A DNA stretch of 64,000 bases from Polyangiaceae bacterium (GCA_015075635.1 JABTUA010000002.1:2050708-2114707); one strand, 5' to 3'. Shown: positions 43,009 through 52,239, counted from the stretch's first letter. The notes: generated from the sequence alone by a model not told the origin. A program made the numbers and translations.

Positions 43009-44117
43009 GACAGCACCTCGTCGGCGAAGGCGGGGTCGAAGCGCTCCGCGCCGAGGGCGCGCTCGATCAACCGGAACACCCGGTCGCGCGCGTCGGCTTC
43101 GACGTTGGGGTACCAGAGCGGGTTCGCGACCACGAGGCCGCGCCAGGCCAGGAACGGCGCTGAGACCTCCAGGAGCTCGGCGTCGCCGCTCTCCCGGAGG
43201 TACACCTCCCAGAAGCGGTGCCAGAGCGCGCGGAACGCGCCCTGCCAGCTCCCCGGGTGCTCGACCGCGAAGAACACGTAGTTCACCGCCATACACGTCA
43301 CGTCGTCCGCCGGATCCCCGAGGCAGCCCCGGCTGGCGTCGAGCAAGGCGATCTCGCCGGCCTCCGAGAGCACCACGTTGAACGGATGGTAGTCGCCGTG
43401 CGTGCGCCGCAGGCGGTGCGCGCGCCTCTTGAGACGCCAGCGCCAGGCGAGGGCCTGGCTCTCGATGGCCCGGAGGCGCTCCGGCGGCGCCGCCGGCACG
43501 TCGGCCGCGTAGGCGTCGATGAGCCCGAAGATCCCCTCCCCGCTGCCGATCAGATCGCGGATCGCGCGCTGGTACCTGAGCGGCTCGTCGTGCCGCTCGG
43601 CGTGGATGGTGACCAAGTGGCGCGCCAGCGCTTCGACGTGCGTCAGCTCGGCGTCGAGCGCCGATCCGCGACGGGCGATGCGCCGGAGCTCGTCGGCGTA
43701 GAGGGTTCCCTCTGCGAAGGACGTCACCAGGTAGAACTCCCCGGCGTCGGCCAGCGAGATCAGACCCTGCCCGCTCTTGTCGATGGCGCCGACGTCCAAG
43801 GCGCGGACGTGTCCGGGGATGCGGCCGAAGCGGTCGAACGCGAGCAGGAGCTCCGCGGCGCGATCCGCGCGCCGATCGTGGCCGAACTGATCGCTCTTGG
43901 CGGTGTGGAAGACCAGGGTCCGCTCGACGCCCATTGCGTCGCGCACCCGAAGCCGGAGCGGAACCCCGTACCCGACCCCCTTGGCCGTCGCCGCGTCCTG
44001 TTCCTCGGCGTCGTCCACGTCGAACGGCTCGGCCGAGAGCAGGGTCGCCCCGGGCAGGATCCGGGAGACCACCTGCTCGAGGGCGGGCGCGACGCGACGG
44101 GCGAAACCACTGGCCAC
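43005..44117 (-). CDS. Aminoglycoside-phosphotransferase-like small-molecule kinase
   Basis: 370 residues. Brenner motif RRTHGDYHPFNVVL (catalytic Asp) and second metal motif 'LLDASRGCLGDPADDV' lie near 245-275. N-terminal nucleotide lobe with 'GVPLRLRVRD' strands; a lysine for ATP is not obvious. First gene of an operon with the P-loop kinase (4-base overlap) and EamA transporter (8-base overlap). Phosphorylates a hydroxyl on a small molecule, perhaps a sugar, choline-type compound or antibiotic. Resistance is not implied by sequence. Confidence 0.87.
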   Translation of the reverse strand: MASGFARRVAPALEQVVSRILPGATLLSAEPFDVDDAEEQDAATAKGVGYGVPLRLRVRDAMGVERTLVFHTAKSDQFGHDRRADRAAELLLAFDRFGRIPGHVRALDVGAIDKSGQGLISLADAGEFYLVTSFAEGTLYADELRRIARRGSALDAELTHVEALARHLVTIHAERHDEPLRYQRAIRDLIGSGEGIFGLIDAYAADVPAAPPERLRAIESQALAWRWRLKRRAHRLRRTHGDYHPFNVVLSEAGEIALLDASRGCLGDPADDVTCMAVNYVFFAVEHPGSWQGAFRALWHRFWEVYLRESGDAELLEVSAPFLAWRGLVVANPLWYPNVEADARDRVFRLIERALGAERFDPAFADEVLS

Positions 44118-44318
44118 GGCGCCGGCAGTTTAGTCGCCGGGCCGGTCGGGCCGGCCAGCTCGGTGAAATCCCCCATGGTTTCCGCCGCCAAGGGGCCCAG
44201 GTTGCCGGCCCGGTCCCCGTCGCCGACCCTGCAAGTCCGGGCGGGGAAGCCCCGTTAGGAAAAAGGCGGTCACGAACCGCGTGCCGAGGGCCACATGGGT
44301 TTGGACAAGGAGCTTTCG

Positions 44319-44900
44319 ATGGGCGTAGAGGCAGCGACGAACCTGGACGGCGAGAGCCCAGTCCCACGCTCGGCCGAAGACCGAGCCATCGAAGACGCGA
44401 TCCGGAGCGGGGACCACCGGCTCGCCCTGGCGCTGTGCGCCCGGGACCACGGGGCGGCTGTCGGCCGGCTGTGCATGGCCCTGGTCGGCTCCCATGCCGA
44501 AGCCGACGATCTGGTGCAGGAGACGCTGCTCGATGCCCACGCCGGCTTCGCGGCGTTTCGCGGCGACGGCTCGCTGCGCTCCTGGCTCTTCGGCATCGCT
44601 CGCAAGAAGTGCGCTCGGCTGGTGGAGCGGACGACGCGGCGCACCGCGCGCCTGCGCTTGGTACACGACGCGGAGCGCGACGGCAGCGCCGAGGAGCTGA
44701 TGCTCCTGCGCCAGCGCGCGGACGCCGCGCGCTCGGCGCTGTCCAACATTCGCCCCAGCGAGCGCGAGGCAGTGGTGCTGCGCTACGCCGGCGAGCTCAG
44801 CTTTCGTGAGGTGGGGATCGCGTGCGGCATCGACGAGGCCGCGGCGCGCAAACGTGTTTCCCGGGCGCTGGCCCGGCTGCGTGAAGTCGTGAAGGAGTGA
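44319..44900 (+). CDS. ECF-type RNA polymerase sigma factor
   Basis: 193 residues from ATG 44319 with AAGGAG (44307-44312); an earlier in-frame ATG at 44295 lacks a site. Sigma region 2 is 'CMALVGSHAEADDLVQETLLDAHAGFAAFRGDGSLRSWLFGIARKKC' and region 4 'LSNIRPSEREAVVLRYAGELSFREVGIACGIDEAAARKRVSRALARLRE'. Its stop is four bases before the giant anti-sigma gene, whose ribosome site GAAGGAG lies inside the sigma 3' end, so they are co-expressed. Should drive an envelope- or surface-responsive regulon held off by its partner. Confidence 0.94.
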   Translation: MGVEAATNLDGESPVPRSAEDRAIEDAIRSGDHRLALALCARDHGAAVGRLCMALVGSHAEADDLVQETLLDAHAGFAAFRGDGSLRSWLFGIARKKCARLVERTTRRTARLRLVHDAERDGSAEELMLLRQRADAARSALSNIRPSEREAVVLRYAGELSFREVGIACGIDEAAARKRVSRALARLREVVKE

Positions 44901-44904
44901 CGCC

Positions 44905-47900
44905 ATGACCGACGTGAACATCCAAGTCTCCTGCGCCGAGGTCGAGGAGCGCATGGCCGACATCCTGGACGGCTCGGCCCCCGAGCCTTTCTTCGATCAC
45001 GTGGCCGAGTGCGATCGCTGCCGCGACGCCCGCTACGACGCCGAGAAGCACCTGGAGCTGGTCGCGGCGGCAGGCGCCGACTACGCGCCGCCCGCCGATC
45101 TCGAGACCCGCGTGCTCGCGGCGCTGGACAAGCAGGGCGGCAGCACGCCGGCGAGCGGTTTGCCGACTCCCGTCGCCGGCACGCCGGAGCCGGCGCGAAG
45201 CCCCACGAGCGGCGCGGCACCGATCGAGGCAAAGAGCGAAGCTCCCGCTCCCGCGACGGTCACCGCGACCTTGCCGAGCGCGCCGGCGCGGGAGAGCGCC
45301 CCGGCAGCCACCGAGCCGACCGTCGCCAAGACCGAGCCCATCCCCGCGGCCCCCGAGCCGACCGTCAGCAAGACCGAGGCGACTCCCGCAGCGACCCAGC
45401 CGACCGTCGCCAAGACCGAGCCGGGCGTGGACGCCGAGCCTCGCCCGGCGGGGCTCGAGCAGCGGCCCAACGTGGCGCTCCTGAAGCAGAGGTCGAACGC
45501 CGCCCGCTGGCTGGTGATCGGCGGCGTCGGCGCTGCGCTGGCGGCGGCCGCAGCGGCCGCGATCGTGATCAAGAGCAAGAAGGGCGGCTCGGGGAGCGAG
45601 CTCGCCGCCGAGGCGTGGCACGGCAACGTCGCCAAGCTCTCGGGCACGGGCCTCTCGGTCTGCGCTCCCGACGGCCAGAGCTGCGCGACGGCAGCAGCCC
45701 AGGGCGCGATCCCCGCCGGCTCGGTGCTCGTCACCGACGGCCACACCCGCGCACGCGTCACGCTGGCGGACGGCACGGAGCTGTCGCTGGACCGCGGCAC
45801 GCGCGTGGCGCTCGGCAGCGACAAGGGGCGCCGCGCCAAGCTCGAGAGCGGCAACATCGTCGCCGACGTCGCCCACGTGGAGGGCAAGACCGCGCGCATC
45901 GATCTGCCCAAGGGCCACGTCGAGGTGCTCGGCACCAAGTTCTCGCTGAATACGAGCGACGACAGCGCCACGGTCAACGTCAGCCGCGGCACGGTCAAGC
46001 TGGCGGACGCCGAAGGCCGCGAGGTCACGGTGCGCGCCGGCGAGCAGGGCCGCTCCTACGCGGGCATGCCGCCGTTCGTCGGCAACGCCACGGCCCTCGG
46101 CGAGAGCATCGCCTGGAGCGAGTCGGCCATCGCGGAGGACGACCAGGAAGAGGTCGCGGTGCGCGGGCTCGGCGAGCTCAAGGCAAAGAAGCCCGGGGAC
46201 AGCAGCGAGCGCGACAACGCGGTCGTGCTGACCTCGCACTCGGTGAAGGTGCGCATCGCCGGCGCCATGGCGCGTACCGAGGTGGACGAGGTCTTCACCA
46301 ACAACACCGACGAGGTGCTCGAGGGCATCTACCGCTTCCCGGTGCCGCCGGACGCCAAGATCGAGCGCCTGGCGCTGGAGGTGGACGGCAAGCTGGAGGA
46401 GGGCGCCTTCGTCGATCGCGACCGCGCCGCCGCCATCTGGCGCGGCGCCATCGTCAACGCGGCCCCGCAGGTGCGCCAGCAGGTGCGCGAGGAGATCGTC
46501 TGGGTGCCCGGGCCCTGGCGCGACCCGGCGCTGCTCGAGTGGCAGCGCGGCGGTCGCTTCGAGCTGCGCATCTACCCGATCCCCAAGCGCGGCGCGCGAC
46601 GCGTGATCCTCGCCTACACGCAGACCATCAAGCCCACCGGCGGCGTTCGCCGCTACAGCTACCCCATGGCGTACTCGCCCGGCGGCTCGACCAAGGTCGG
46701 CCGCTTCGACGTGGACGTGCAGGTGCGCGGCCACGACGAGGCCTTCGGCGTACGCGCGCAGGGCTACGAGCTTGCCAAGAGCAAGCAGAACGGTGCCGAC
46801 CAGCTGGCGATGAACGCTTCCAGCTTCTCGCCCAGCGGCGACCTCACGGTGGAGTACGCGCTGCCGGAGCGTGACGCCGAGCTCACCGCCTGGGCCTACA
46901 AGCCGAGCGCGGACGAGGCCTCGAAGCTGAAGCAGAAGGCCGAGGCCAAGACGGCCGCGCCCAAGACCGACGACCACGCCATCCTGAAGGCGGCCCCGCC
47001 CGTGGCGGCCAAGCTCGGCGACGACGCGCCCTACGTGGCCGTCGCCCTCCGGCCCAAGCTGCCGCGGTCGCGGGAGGAAGGCCAGCGCACCTTCGCCATC
47101 GTCGTGGACAGCAGCCGCTCGATGTTCGGCGAGAGCTACAAGCGCGCGGTGAACGTCGCGACCAAGCTGGTGCGCGAGCTCGATCGCGGCGACAGCTTCA
47201 CGCTGCTCGCCTGCGACACCGACTGCCGCACGATGCCGGGTGGGATGCAGATCCCGAGCGGGCAGACCGCGCTCGAGGCGCGGCGCTTCCTCGAGAGCAT
47301 CGTGCCCGAGGGCGCCAGCGATCCTACCGTGGCGATCCGGGCCGCGCGCTCGGCCGCCAGCGCCGCGGCCAACAAGGATCTTCGCCTGGTCTACATCGGC
47401 GACGGCATGCCGACGGTCGGACCGATCCGCCCGGCCTACGTCACCCGCGCCATCGAGGAGGCGATGCCTCCGGGCACCGGCACCGTCACCACGGTGGCCA
47501 TCGGCGCCGACTCCGACACCGACACGCTGGGCGCCATGGCCCGCGGCGGCGGCGGCGTGATGCTGCCGTTCGTGCCCGGCCAGACCACGGCCGAGGCCGT
47601 GTTCGCCGCGCTCAGCGCGACCTACGGCACCACGCTGCGCGACGTGGCGGTGGAGCTGCCGGCGGGCCTGGTCGAGGTCGCTCCGCGGCGCGTGGACACC
47701 ATCGTGGCCGGCGGCGAGCAGGTCCTCGTGGCCCGCATGGAGAAGGCCGACATCGAGGGCAGCGTGGTGGTGCGCGGCAAGCTCGGCAAGGAAGGCTTCG
47801 AGCAGCGCTACCCGGTGCGCATCGTGGCGAGCGAAGCCAAAGGCAACTCGTTCGTGCCGCGGCTGTTCGCTGCGACTCGCATCACCGATCTGGAGCGCGA

Positions 47901-49356
47901 GCCGAGCGCCGACGCCAAGAAGGAGGCCATCCGGCTTTCGAGCGCCTTCGACGTGGCGAGCCGCTTCACGTCGCTCCTGGTCCTGGAGAGCGAGGCCATG
48001 TTCAAGGCCTTCGGCCTCGACAACACCCGTACCTCGCACCAGTGGACCGGCGAGGAGGTCGCCGCCGGCACCGTCGCCAAGGGCCAGCAGGAGCTCGAGG
48101 CCCCGGAGGACGACGCCTTCGACAAGGACTCGTCGGCACGGGCGAAGTCCCCGATGAAGTCCGGCGATCTGGGCTTCGACGGCGAGGCTTCGGGCGGCGG
48201 CGGCTTCGGCCAAGGAGCGCTCGGTGGCGCCACCGCGACGCCCAAGCCCGCGGCCAAGCCCTCCGGCCCTCCGCCCGCCGCGACCGCGCCCGCCGAGCCC
48301 ATGCCCTTCGCCGAGGAGAAGGCCAAGAAGGAAGTCATGCGGGACGAGGCGCCGCGCTCCATGCGGCGTCCGCCCATTCGCCCCGGGGGCGGCCGCAACA
48401 TGGTCCCGATGCGCCGCATCTGGGAGCGCAAGGGCAGCGTGCTCGAGGGCCGCATCACCGCCAAGGCGGCGACGCCCAGCGCCATCGGCAGGGCCGAGAG
48501 CGACTTGCAGACGAACACCAACAGCCGCGGCGCGCTGCGCAAGCTGTTCACCCTGTACGCCATCGCCGGCGACACCGAGCAGGCCCGCAGCCTGGCCGAG
48601 CGCTGGAGCGAGAAGGAGCCCCTGGATCCGGACGCGCTGACGGCCCGCGCCGACATCGCCGCCCGCAACGGCGATCGCGAAGCAGCCATCCGCATCCTGG
48701 GCAGCGTGGTGGACGTGCGGCCCGACGACATCCCGTCGCAGAAGCGCCTGGCGCGCCTGCACCGCTGGGCGGGGCGCCCCGCCGTCGGTTGCCGTCACTC
48801 GCTGGCGCTGGCGCAGCTCCGCTCGGGCGACGCCGCGCTCCTGGCCGAGGCCGCGAGCTGCGGGCGCCGCACCGGAGAGGCGCGCCTGGCCGACGAGATG
48901 CTCCAGGCCGCCGACGAAAAGGTGCGCAAGGCCGCCGAGGCTCAGCTCGGCAAGTTCGACAACATCAAGGACGAGCTCTCCGGCGATCTCCGCCTCGAGG
49001 CCAGCTGGTTCGGCGGCGACACCGACATCGACATCGCGCTGATCGACCCCGACGGCAACCGCGTGTCGTGGCTCGGCGCGCCCACCAAGGCCGTGATCAG
49101 CGCCGTGGACGTGGCCAGCACGCAGCGCGAGGGCCTGGCTCTGCGCGGCGCCAAGCCCGGCGAGTACGTGATCGAGGTGGTGCGGGGCTCGGGCTCGAGC
49201 CCGGTCCGCGGCGAGGTCGTCGTGAATGTCGCCGGCGCCCGCCGGGTGGTACCGTTCCTCCTGAACGGCAACCGCGAGACCGTCGGTATCGCCAAGATCG
49301 CCATGGAAAGTCGCCTGGTGCCTGTAAGCGGCGGCTGGCGTGGTGGTTGGGAGTGA
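44905..49356 (+). CDS. Giant transmembrane anti-sigma protein: ZAS-FecR-VIT-vWA-TPR-DUF2135
   Basis: 1483 residues. Residues 10-40 hold a zinc anti-sigma motif (Cys10, His32, Cys36, Cys39). A Pro/Ala linker with a repeated PTVAKTE/PTVSKTE motif runs to 190. One membrane helix is at about 202-222. FecR domain at 236-390; VIT domain at about 440-575 ('VRIAGAMARTEVDEVFTNNTDEVLEGIYRFPVPPDAKIERLALEVDGK'); vWA domain at about 729-905 with MIDAS DSSRS (735-739), Thr788 and Asp833; TPR-like helices 1210-1350; C-terminal DUF2135-like beta domain 1365-1445 ('DIDIALIDPDGNRVSWLG'). It would tether the sigma factor inside and sense or assemble outside. Start ATG 44905 has GAAGGAG. No other gene fits. Confidence 0.92.
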   Translation: MTDVNIQVSCAEVEERMADILDGSAPEPFFDHVAECDRCRDARYDAEKHLELVAAAGADYAPPADLETRVLAALDKQGGSTPASGLPTPVAGTPEPARSPTSGAAPIEAKSEAPAPATVTATLPSAPARESAPAATEPTVAKTEPIPAAPEPTVSKTEATPAATQPTVAKTEPGVDAEPRPAGLEQRPNVALLKQRSNAARWLVIGGVGAALAAAAAAAIVIKSKKGGSGSELAAEAWHGNVAKLSGTGLSVCAPDGQSCATAAAQGAIPAGSVLVTDGHTRARVTLADGTELSLDRGTRVALGSDKGRRAKLESGNIVADVAHVEGKTARIDLPKGHVEVLGTKFSLNTSDDSATVNVSRGTVKLADAEGREVTVRAGEQGRSYAGMPPFVGNATALGESIAWSESAIAEDDQEEVAVRGLGELKAKKPGDSSERDNAVVLTSHSVKVRIAGAMARTEVDEVFTNNTDEVLEGIYRFPVPPDAKIERLALEVDGKLEEGAFVDRDRAAAIWRGAIVNAAPQVRQQVREEIVWVPGPWRDPALLEWQRGGRFELRIYPIPKRGARRVILAYTQTIKPTGGVRRYSYPMAYSPGGSTKVGRFDVDVQVRGHDEAFGVRAQGYELAKSKQNGADQLAMNASSFSPSGDLTVEYALPERDAELTAWAYKPSADEASKLKQKAEAKTAAPKTDDHAILKAAPPVAAKLGDDAPYVAVALRPKLPRSREEGQRTFAIVVDSSRSMFGESYKRAVNVATKLVRELDRGDSFTLLACDTDCRTMPGGMQIPSGQTALEARRFLESIVPEGASDPTVAIRAARSAASAAANKDLRLVYIGDGMPTVGPIRPAYVTRAIEEAMPPGTGTVTTVAIGADSDTDTLGAMARGGGGVMLPFVPGQTTAEAVFAALSATYGTTLRDVAVELPAGLVEVAPRRVDTIVAGGEQVLVARMEKADIEGSVVVRGKLGKEGFEQRYPVRIVASEAKGNSFVPRLFAATRITDLEREPSADAKKEAIRLSSAFDVASRFTSLLVLESEAMFKAFGLDNTRTSHQWTGEEVAAGTVAKGQQELEAPEDDAFDKDSSARAKSPMKSGDLGFDGEASGGGGFGQGALGGATATPKPAAKPSGPPPAATAPAEPMPFAEEKAKKEVMRDEAPRSMRRPPIRPGGGRNMVPMRRIWERKGSVLEGRITAKAATPSAIGRAESDLQTNTNSRGALRKLFTLYAIAGDTEQARSLAERWSEKEPLDPDALTARADIAARNGDREAAIRILGSVVDVRPDDIPSQKRLARLHRWAGRPAVGCRHSLALAQLRSGDAALLAEAASCGRRTGEARLADEMLQAADEKVRKAAEAQLGKFDNIKDELSGDLRLEASWFGGDTDIDIALIDPDGNRVSWLGAPTKAVISAVDVASTQREGLALRGAKPGEYVIEVVRGSGSSPVRGEVVVNVAGARRVVPFLLNGNRETVGIAKIAMESRLVPVSGGWRGGWE

Positions 49357-49364
49357 AGGACATC

Positions 49365-50759
49365 ATGCGAACGCGACACCTCTGGAGCATTCTGACCCTG
49401 GGTCTCTTGGTGGCTTGCGCCGGCGGCCGGCGCGACGCCGAGGTCGCCCGGGGCCCGGGTCAGGGCGGCGCTGGCGGCAACGTCATCGCCACCGACGGCG
49501 AGGAGCCCGGCGGCGAGGACCCCGAGTGGGGCATCGTCGGCGGAGCCGACCCCGCGTACCCGAGCGTGGTGCAGAAGGTCGTGGGCATGATCAACGACTC
49601 CGAGATCCAGAACGCCGTGCAGCGCCGGGGTCTCAACCTGGTCAACGTGATGTGGGAGGACACCGGCCGCGCCGAGGGTTCGTCCCTCGGGCCCAACATC
49701 TCCGACGTGACGCTCCAGGTGCGCTACCGCGACGGCGGAGCCGGTCAGGAGACCAGCGCGCTGATGCCGGTGATCCGCTTCCCGAACTTCAGCGATCGCA
49801 CCGGCGACGTCCCGGCCGACAAGTTCTTCGTGCGCGTCGGCAACCACAAGAACAAGAAGAAGCTCGACACGGTGCCGCTCACCGACGTGCTCCGAGACCT
49901 CAAGAAGTTCGCCTCCAAACCCTGGAGCATCCAGGGCAGCGGCAACATGCTGGCCCCGCGGGACACGCACTTCTTGGTGAGCGCCCAGGCCGTCTTCCTG
50001 CCCATCCCCAAGAAGGGCAAGGCGGAGTTCAACCCGGCCGTCTTCAACTACCAGTCCGCCCCGGGCTCGCCCGCGGTCCTGACGCTCCTGGTCACGCGCC
50101 AGGGCACGAGCATGAAGGTGATCGAGAACCGCCCCGAGGAGTCCGCGTCCCAGGGCATCGGCCAGGAGCTCTACTTCAACAACGAGGGGATGCGCTCCGC
50201 CTTCACCGCCGAGCGCAAGAGCGACGTCGAGAAGCGCATCAAGGACCAGGGCGGACCGAAGACGCAGGACGACCGCTCGGCCCTGGCCAAAGGCGCCGAC
50301 GTCCTCTTCCTGATCCAGATCCCGCTCAAGCACCGCCACCGCGGCCGTCTGGGCGGCGCCTTCGCCGACGGCGACGCCGAGATGGCGGCTCCCTCCGCGG
50401 CAGCCGGAGCCGGAGCGCCCGCCAAGAAGGCCGCATCCGCACCGATGGAAGAGGGCGCCAAGGACAAAAGCGACGTCGAGCAGGCCGTGCTCGGTCACGG
50501 CAAGGTCCGCGGCCCGTTCGAGGAAGGCGGCAACCTGCGCCTGGAGCGCGACCCGCAGTTCCCGATCCGCATCACCGTGCAGTTCTACAAAGCCACCAGC
50601 AACGGCGTCGCCGACGAGAAGGACCTCGACGCCATCGCCAAGAGCATCGGCAGCGTCTACGAGCACGCGGAGTTCGTGGGGTCCTTGGTGTTGCCGGAGG
50701 GTGACCGTCGGAGGCCGACCTCGTGGCAGAAGATCCCGAGGGAGTGGTTCCCCTGGTGA
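49365..50759 (+). CDS. Lipoprotein, third gene of the sigma/anti-sigma operon
   Basis: 464 residues from ATG 49365, with GAAGGA upstream; eight bases after the anti-sigma stop. Signal peptide ending GLLVAC (Cys18). Mature part: residues 45-170 'GADPAYPSVVQKVVGMINDSEIQNAVQRRGLNLVNVMWEDTGR', then a domain with repeated 'TLLVTRQGTSMKV' strands, and a disordered Ala/Lys stretch at about 350. No family recognised. The context suggests it is the outer-membrane or periplasmic partner of the vWA/VIT protein, or the ligand it senses. Confidence 0.85.
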   Translation: MRTRHLWSILTLGLLVACAGGRRDAEVARGPGQGGAGGNVIATDGEEPGGEDPEWGIVGGADPAYPSVVQKVVGMINDSEIQNAVQRRGLNLVNVMWEDTGRAEGSSLGPNISDVTLQVRYRDGGAGQETSALMPVIRFPNFSDRTGDVPADKFFVRVGNHKNKKKLDTVPLTDVLRDLKKFASKPWSIQGSGNMLAPRDTHFLVSAQAVFLPIPKKGKAEFNPAVFNYQSAPGSPAVLTLLVTRQGTSMKVIENRPEESASQGIGQELYFNNEGMRSAFTAERKSDVEKRIKDQGGPKTQDDRSALAKGADVLFLIQIPLKHRHRGRLGGAFADGDAEMAAPSAAAGAGAPAKKAASAPMEEGAKDKSDVEQAVLGHGKVRGPFEEGGNLRLERDPQFPIRITVQFYKATSNGVADEKDLDAIAKSIGSVYEHAEFVGSLVLPEGDRRRPTSWQKIPREWFPW

Positions 50760-50772
50760 GAGAAGAGAAGTT

Positions 50773-50798
50773 GCGCCACGGACGCCACGACGCCACGG
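50773..50798. repeat. CGCCACG minisatellite array, copy 3
   Basis: Three units followed by the same GAAGAAGCAGAA stretch as the copy at 28839. Like that copy it starts within 15 bases of a stop codon (50759). Confidence 0.8.
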
Positions 50799-50851
50799 AA
50801 GAAGCAGAATTTCTTGGCTCAGAAGCAGAGCGCGCGCGAGCTAGTCGAGGC

Positions 50852-51064
50852 TCAGCCAGGCAGCGCCGCGCGCACCCGGTCGAGCGCCGCCTCGAGCGCC
50901 CCGAGCACGAGCTCCGCATCCAGACGGAGCACCCGGTAGCCGAGCCGGCGGAGCGCGCGCTCCCGCCGAGCATCGGCCCCGCGCCGCCTCTGGTGGTACC
51001 CACCGTCGACCTCGATGACGAGCTTCGCCGAAGGAACGACGAAATCTGCGCCGTACGCTCGACG
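50852..51064 (-). pseudogene. DUF559 endonuclease remnant 1
   Basis: Minus-strand open segment of 70 codons: 'ADFVVPSAKLVIEVDGGYH' (catalytic-core strand of the Vsr-like DUF559 fold), 'RRERALRRLGYRVLRLDAELVLG' and stop. An in-frame TGA at 51065-51067 lies where the N-terminal third should be, and no start fits. The upstream DNA to about 51120 reads as N-terminal-like sequence in other frames. Decayed. Confidence 0.8.
50896..50956. repeat. 61-bp direct repeat, copy 1 of 3
   Basis: Nearly identical (one mismatch) to 52122-52182 and more diverged (about four in 53) from 53639-53691. It encodes the LGYRVLRLDAELVLG part of DUF559 on the minus strand. The three copies bracket two gene-bearing segments (50957-52121 and 52183-53638). 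Confidence 0.85.
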
Positions 51065-51220
51065 TCAGGCGGAGGCGGCCCGCTGAGTGACGCGTTCAAC
51101 GGCACCTTTCCGGTCAAGCTCGGCGCCGCCCCGGAATGCCCGTGACTGGAACGGCACGGTCGTTGCGTCCCTCGTCGCCATCATCCGGCGTGGCACAGGT
51201 TGCGCCAGCGCGGGTGCAGC

Positions 51221-51391
51221 ATGAAACGAATCGGACGGGTGTCGGTCGGGTTGGCTCTGATCCTGGCTTGGGCGTGTGGCGATGGCGCCGCTGAAGACGG
51301 GGCTGGCTCCGGCGGTGGTGCGGCTGGAGCAGCCGCCGGCGGAACAGGCGCGACGACGAGCACCGGTGGCAACGGCCCGGGCGGGGCCTGA
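51221..51391 (+). pseudogene. Truncated lipoprotein N-terminus
   Basis: 56 residues: signal peptide ending ILAWAC, then Gly/Ala/Ser linker (GAGSGGGAAGAAAGG) and a stop at 51391, with no folded domain. Looks like the front end of the same Gly-linker lipoprotein class as the genes at 689, 5178, 14403 and 27781, cut off by a rearrangement. A very short natural lipoprotein is less likely. Confidence 0.55.
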
Positions 51392-51446
51392 GGCTGTGAA
51401 AGCTGCCTGCTCGCTGATACGCTCCGTGATCCACGAGCTCTCGAAA

Positions 51447-51905
51447 ATGACCGAACCCCAATGGTACTGGGCCGATCACGATGGGACGGCGAAATCCACG
51501 ACCAAGGCGGTTCTCCTCACGTCGCTATCGCTCTCGGCGTTGCCACCGTTCGTGTTGGTTTGGCACACCGGGCTGAGCGAGTGGCTCCCCGCGTACCTCG
51601 TCAGCGACCTGGCGAAGTCTCTGGGAACCGAAGACCTGGAGCCCAGTGAGCTCGATCCGGCTTACACGGAGCCACCGCCCCCACCGTTGGAGTGGTACCA
51701 CGAGTGTTTCGGCGGCCCGCCTCCGAACCCATTGTCGCAGCAGTCCGCGGGCATGTCCGAGACACGCAACATGAACATCGGCGCGAGCTTCGACCCGCAT
51801 GAAATGCAGACCGTGGTCCGCCACGACAAGCCACTCCCCATTGGTGCGTTCACCCGCGTCGACGACTACCTCGCGCACATTCGGGAGCTCCGCGAAAAGC
51901 GCTGA
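51447..51905 (+). CDS. Hypothetical protein
   Basis: 152 residues from ATG 51447. A moderately hydrophobic stretch (residues 17-40, TKAVLLTSLSLSALPPFVLVW) is followed by a Pro-rich segment (PPPPPLEW) and an acidic-basic C-terminus ending 'FTRVDDYLAHIRELREKR'. No family recognised. The gene lies between two DUF559 remnants, within the first segment flanked by direct repeats, and may be cargo of a rearrangement. Confidence 0.5.
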   Translation: MTEPQWYWADHDGTAKSTTKAVLLTSLSLSALPPFVLVWHTGLSEWLPAYLVSDLAKSLGTEDLEPSELDPAYTEPPPPPLEWYHECFGGPPPNPLSQQSAGMSETRNMNIGASFDPHEMQTVVRHDKPLPIGAFTRVDDYLAHIRELREKR

Positions 51906-52107
51906 AAGCCTCGGGCGGCCGTGCTGGGCTCCGGCGCTGCCTCCACGCAACGGGTTCTTGGCTCCGGACGCGTTCACGGAGGCGCGATGTTCAGGCGGTC
52001 GAAGATCGCCGTGCGCTGAGTCGCATTGTAGCCCGTGGTGCCGGCGCCGATTTCGATGGGCAAGTGCATTCGCGAGCTCGAACGAAACGCTGATGTGCGG
52101 TGGAGCG

Positions 52108-52191
52108 CCCCGCCTCCTCGGGCGCCCCGAGCACGAGCTCTGCATCCAGACGGAGCACCCGGTAGCCGAGCCGGCGGAGCGCATCGCGCAA
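52108..52191 (-). pseudogene. DUF559 endonuclease remnant 2
   Basis: Minus strand 'RDALRRLGYRVLRLDAELVLGAPEEAG', only the C-terminal helix-strand of the fold. Includes the 61-bp direct repeat copy 2 (52122-52182). Upstream bases to 51906 carry no intact gene. The GH1 start codon is 49 bases to the right. Confidence 0.75.
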
Positions 52192-52239
52192 TCATCGCGC
52201 GCCGGCGCGAGGCTCACTGGGCATAGCCTGGGAGCTGCC

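Noticed and set aside
44797..48798. A 1333-codon open frame on the minus strand opposite the giant anti-sigma gene
   Set aside because: It is antisense to a gene with clear domains; at this GC content the complementary frame stays open by codon bias. Its sequence is His/Arg/Gly-rich without any family.
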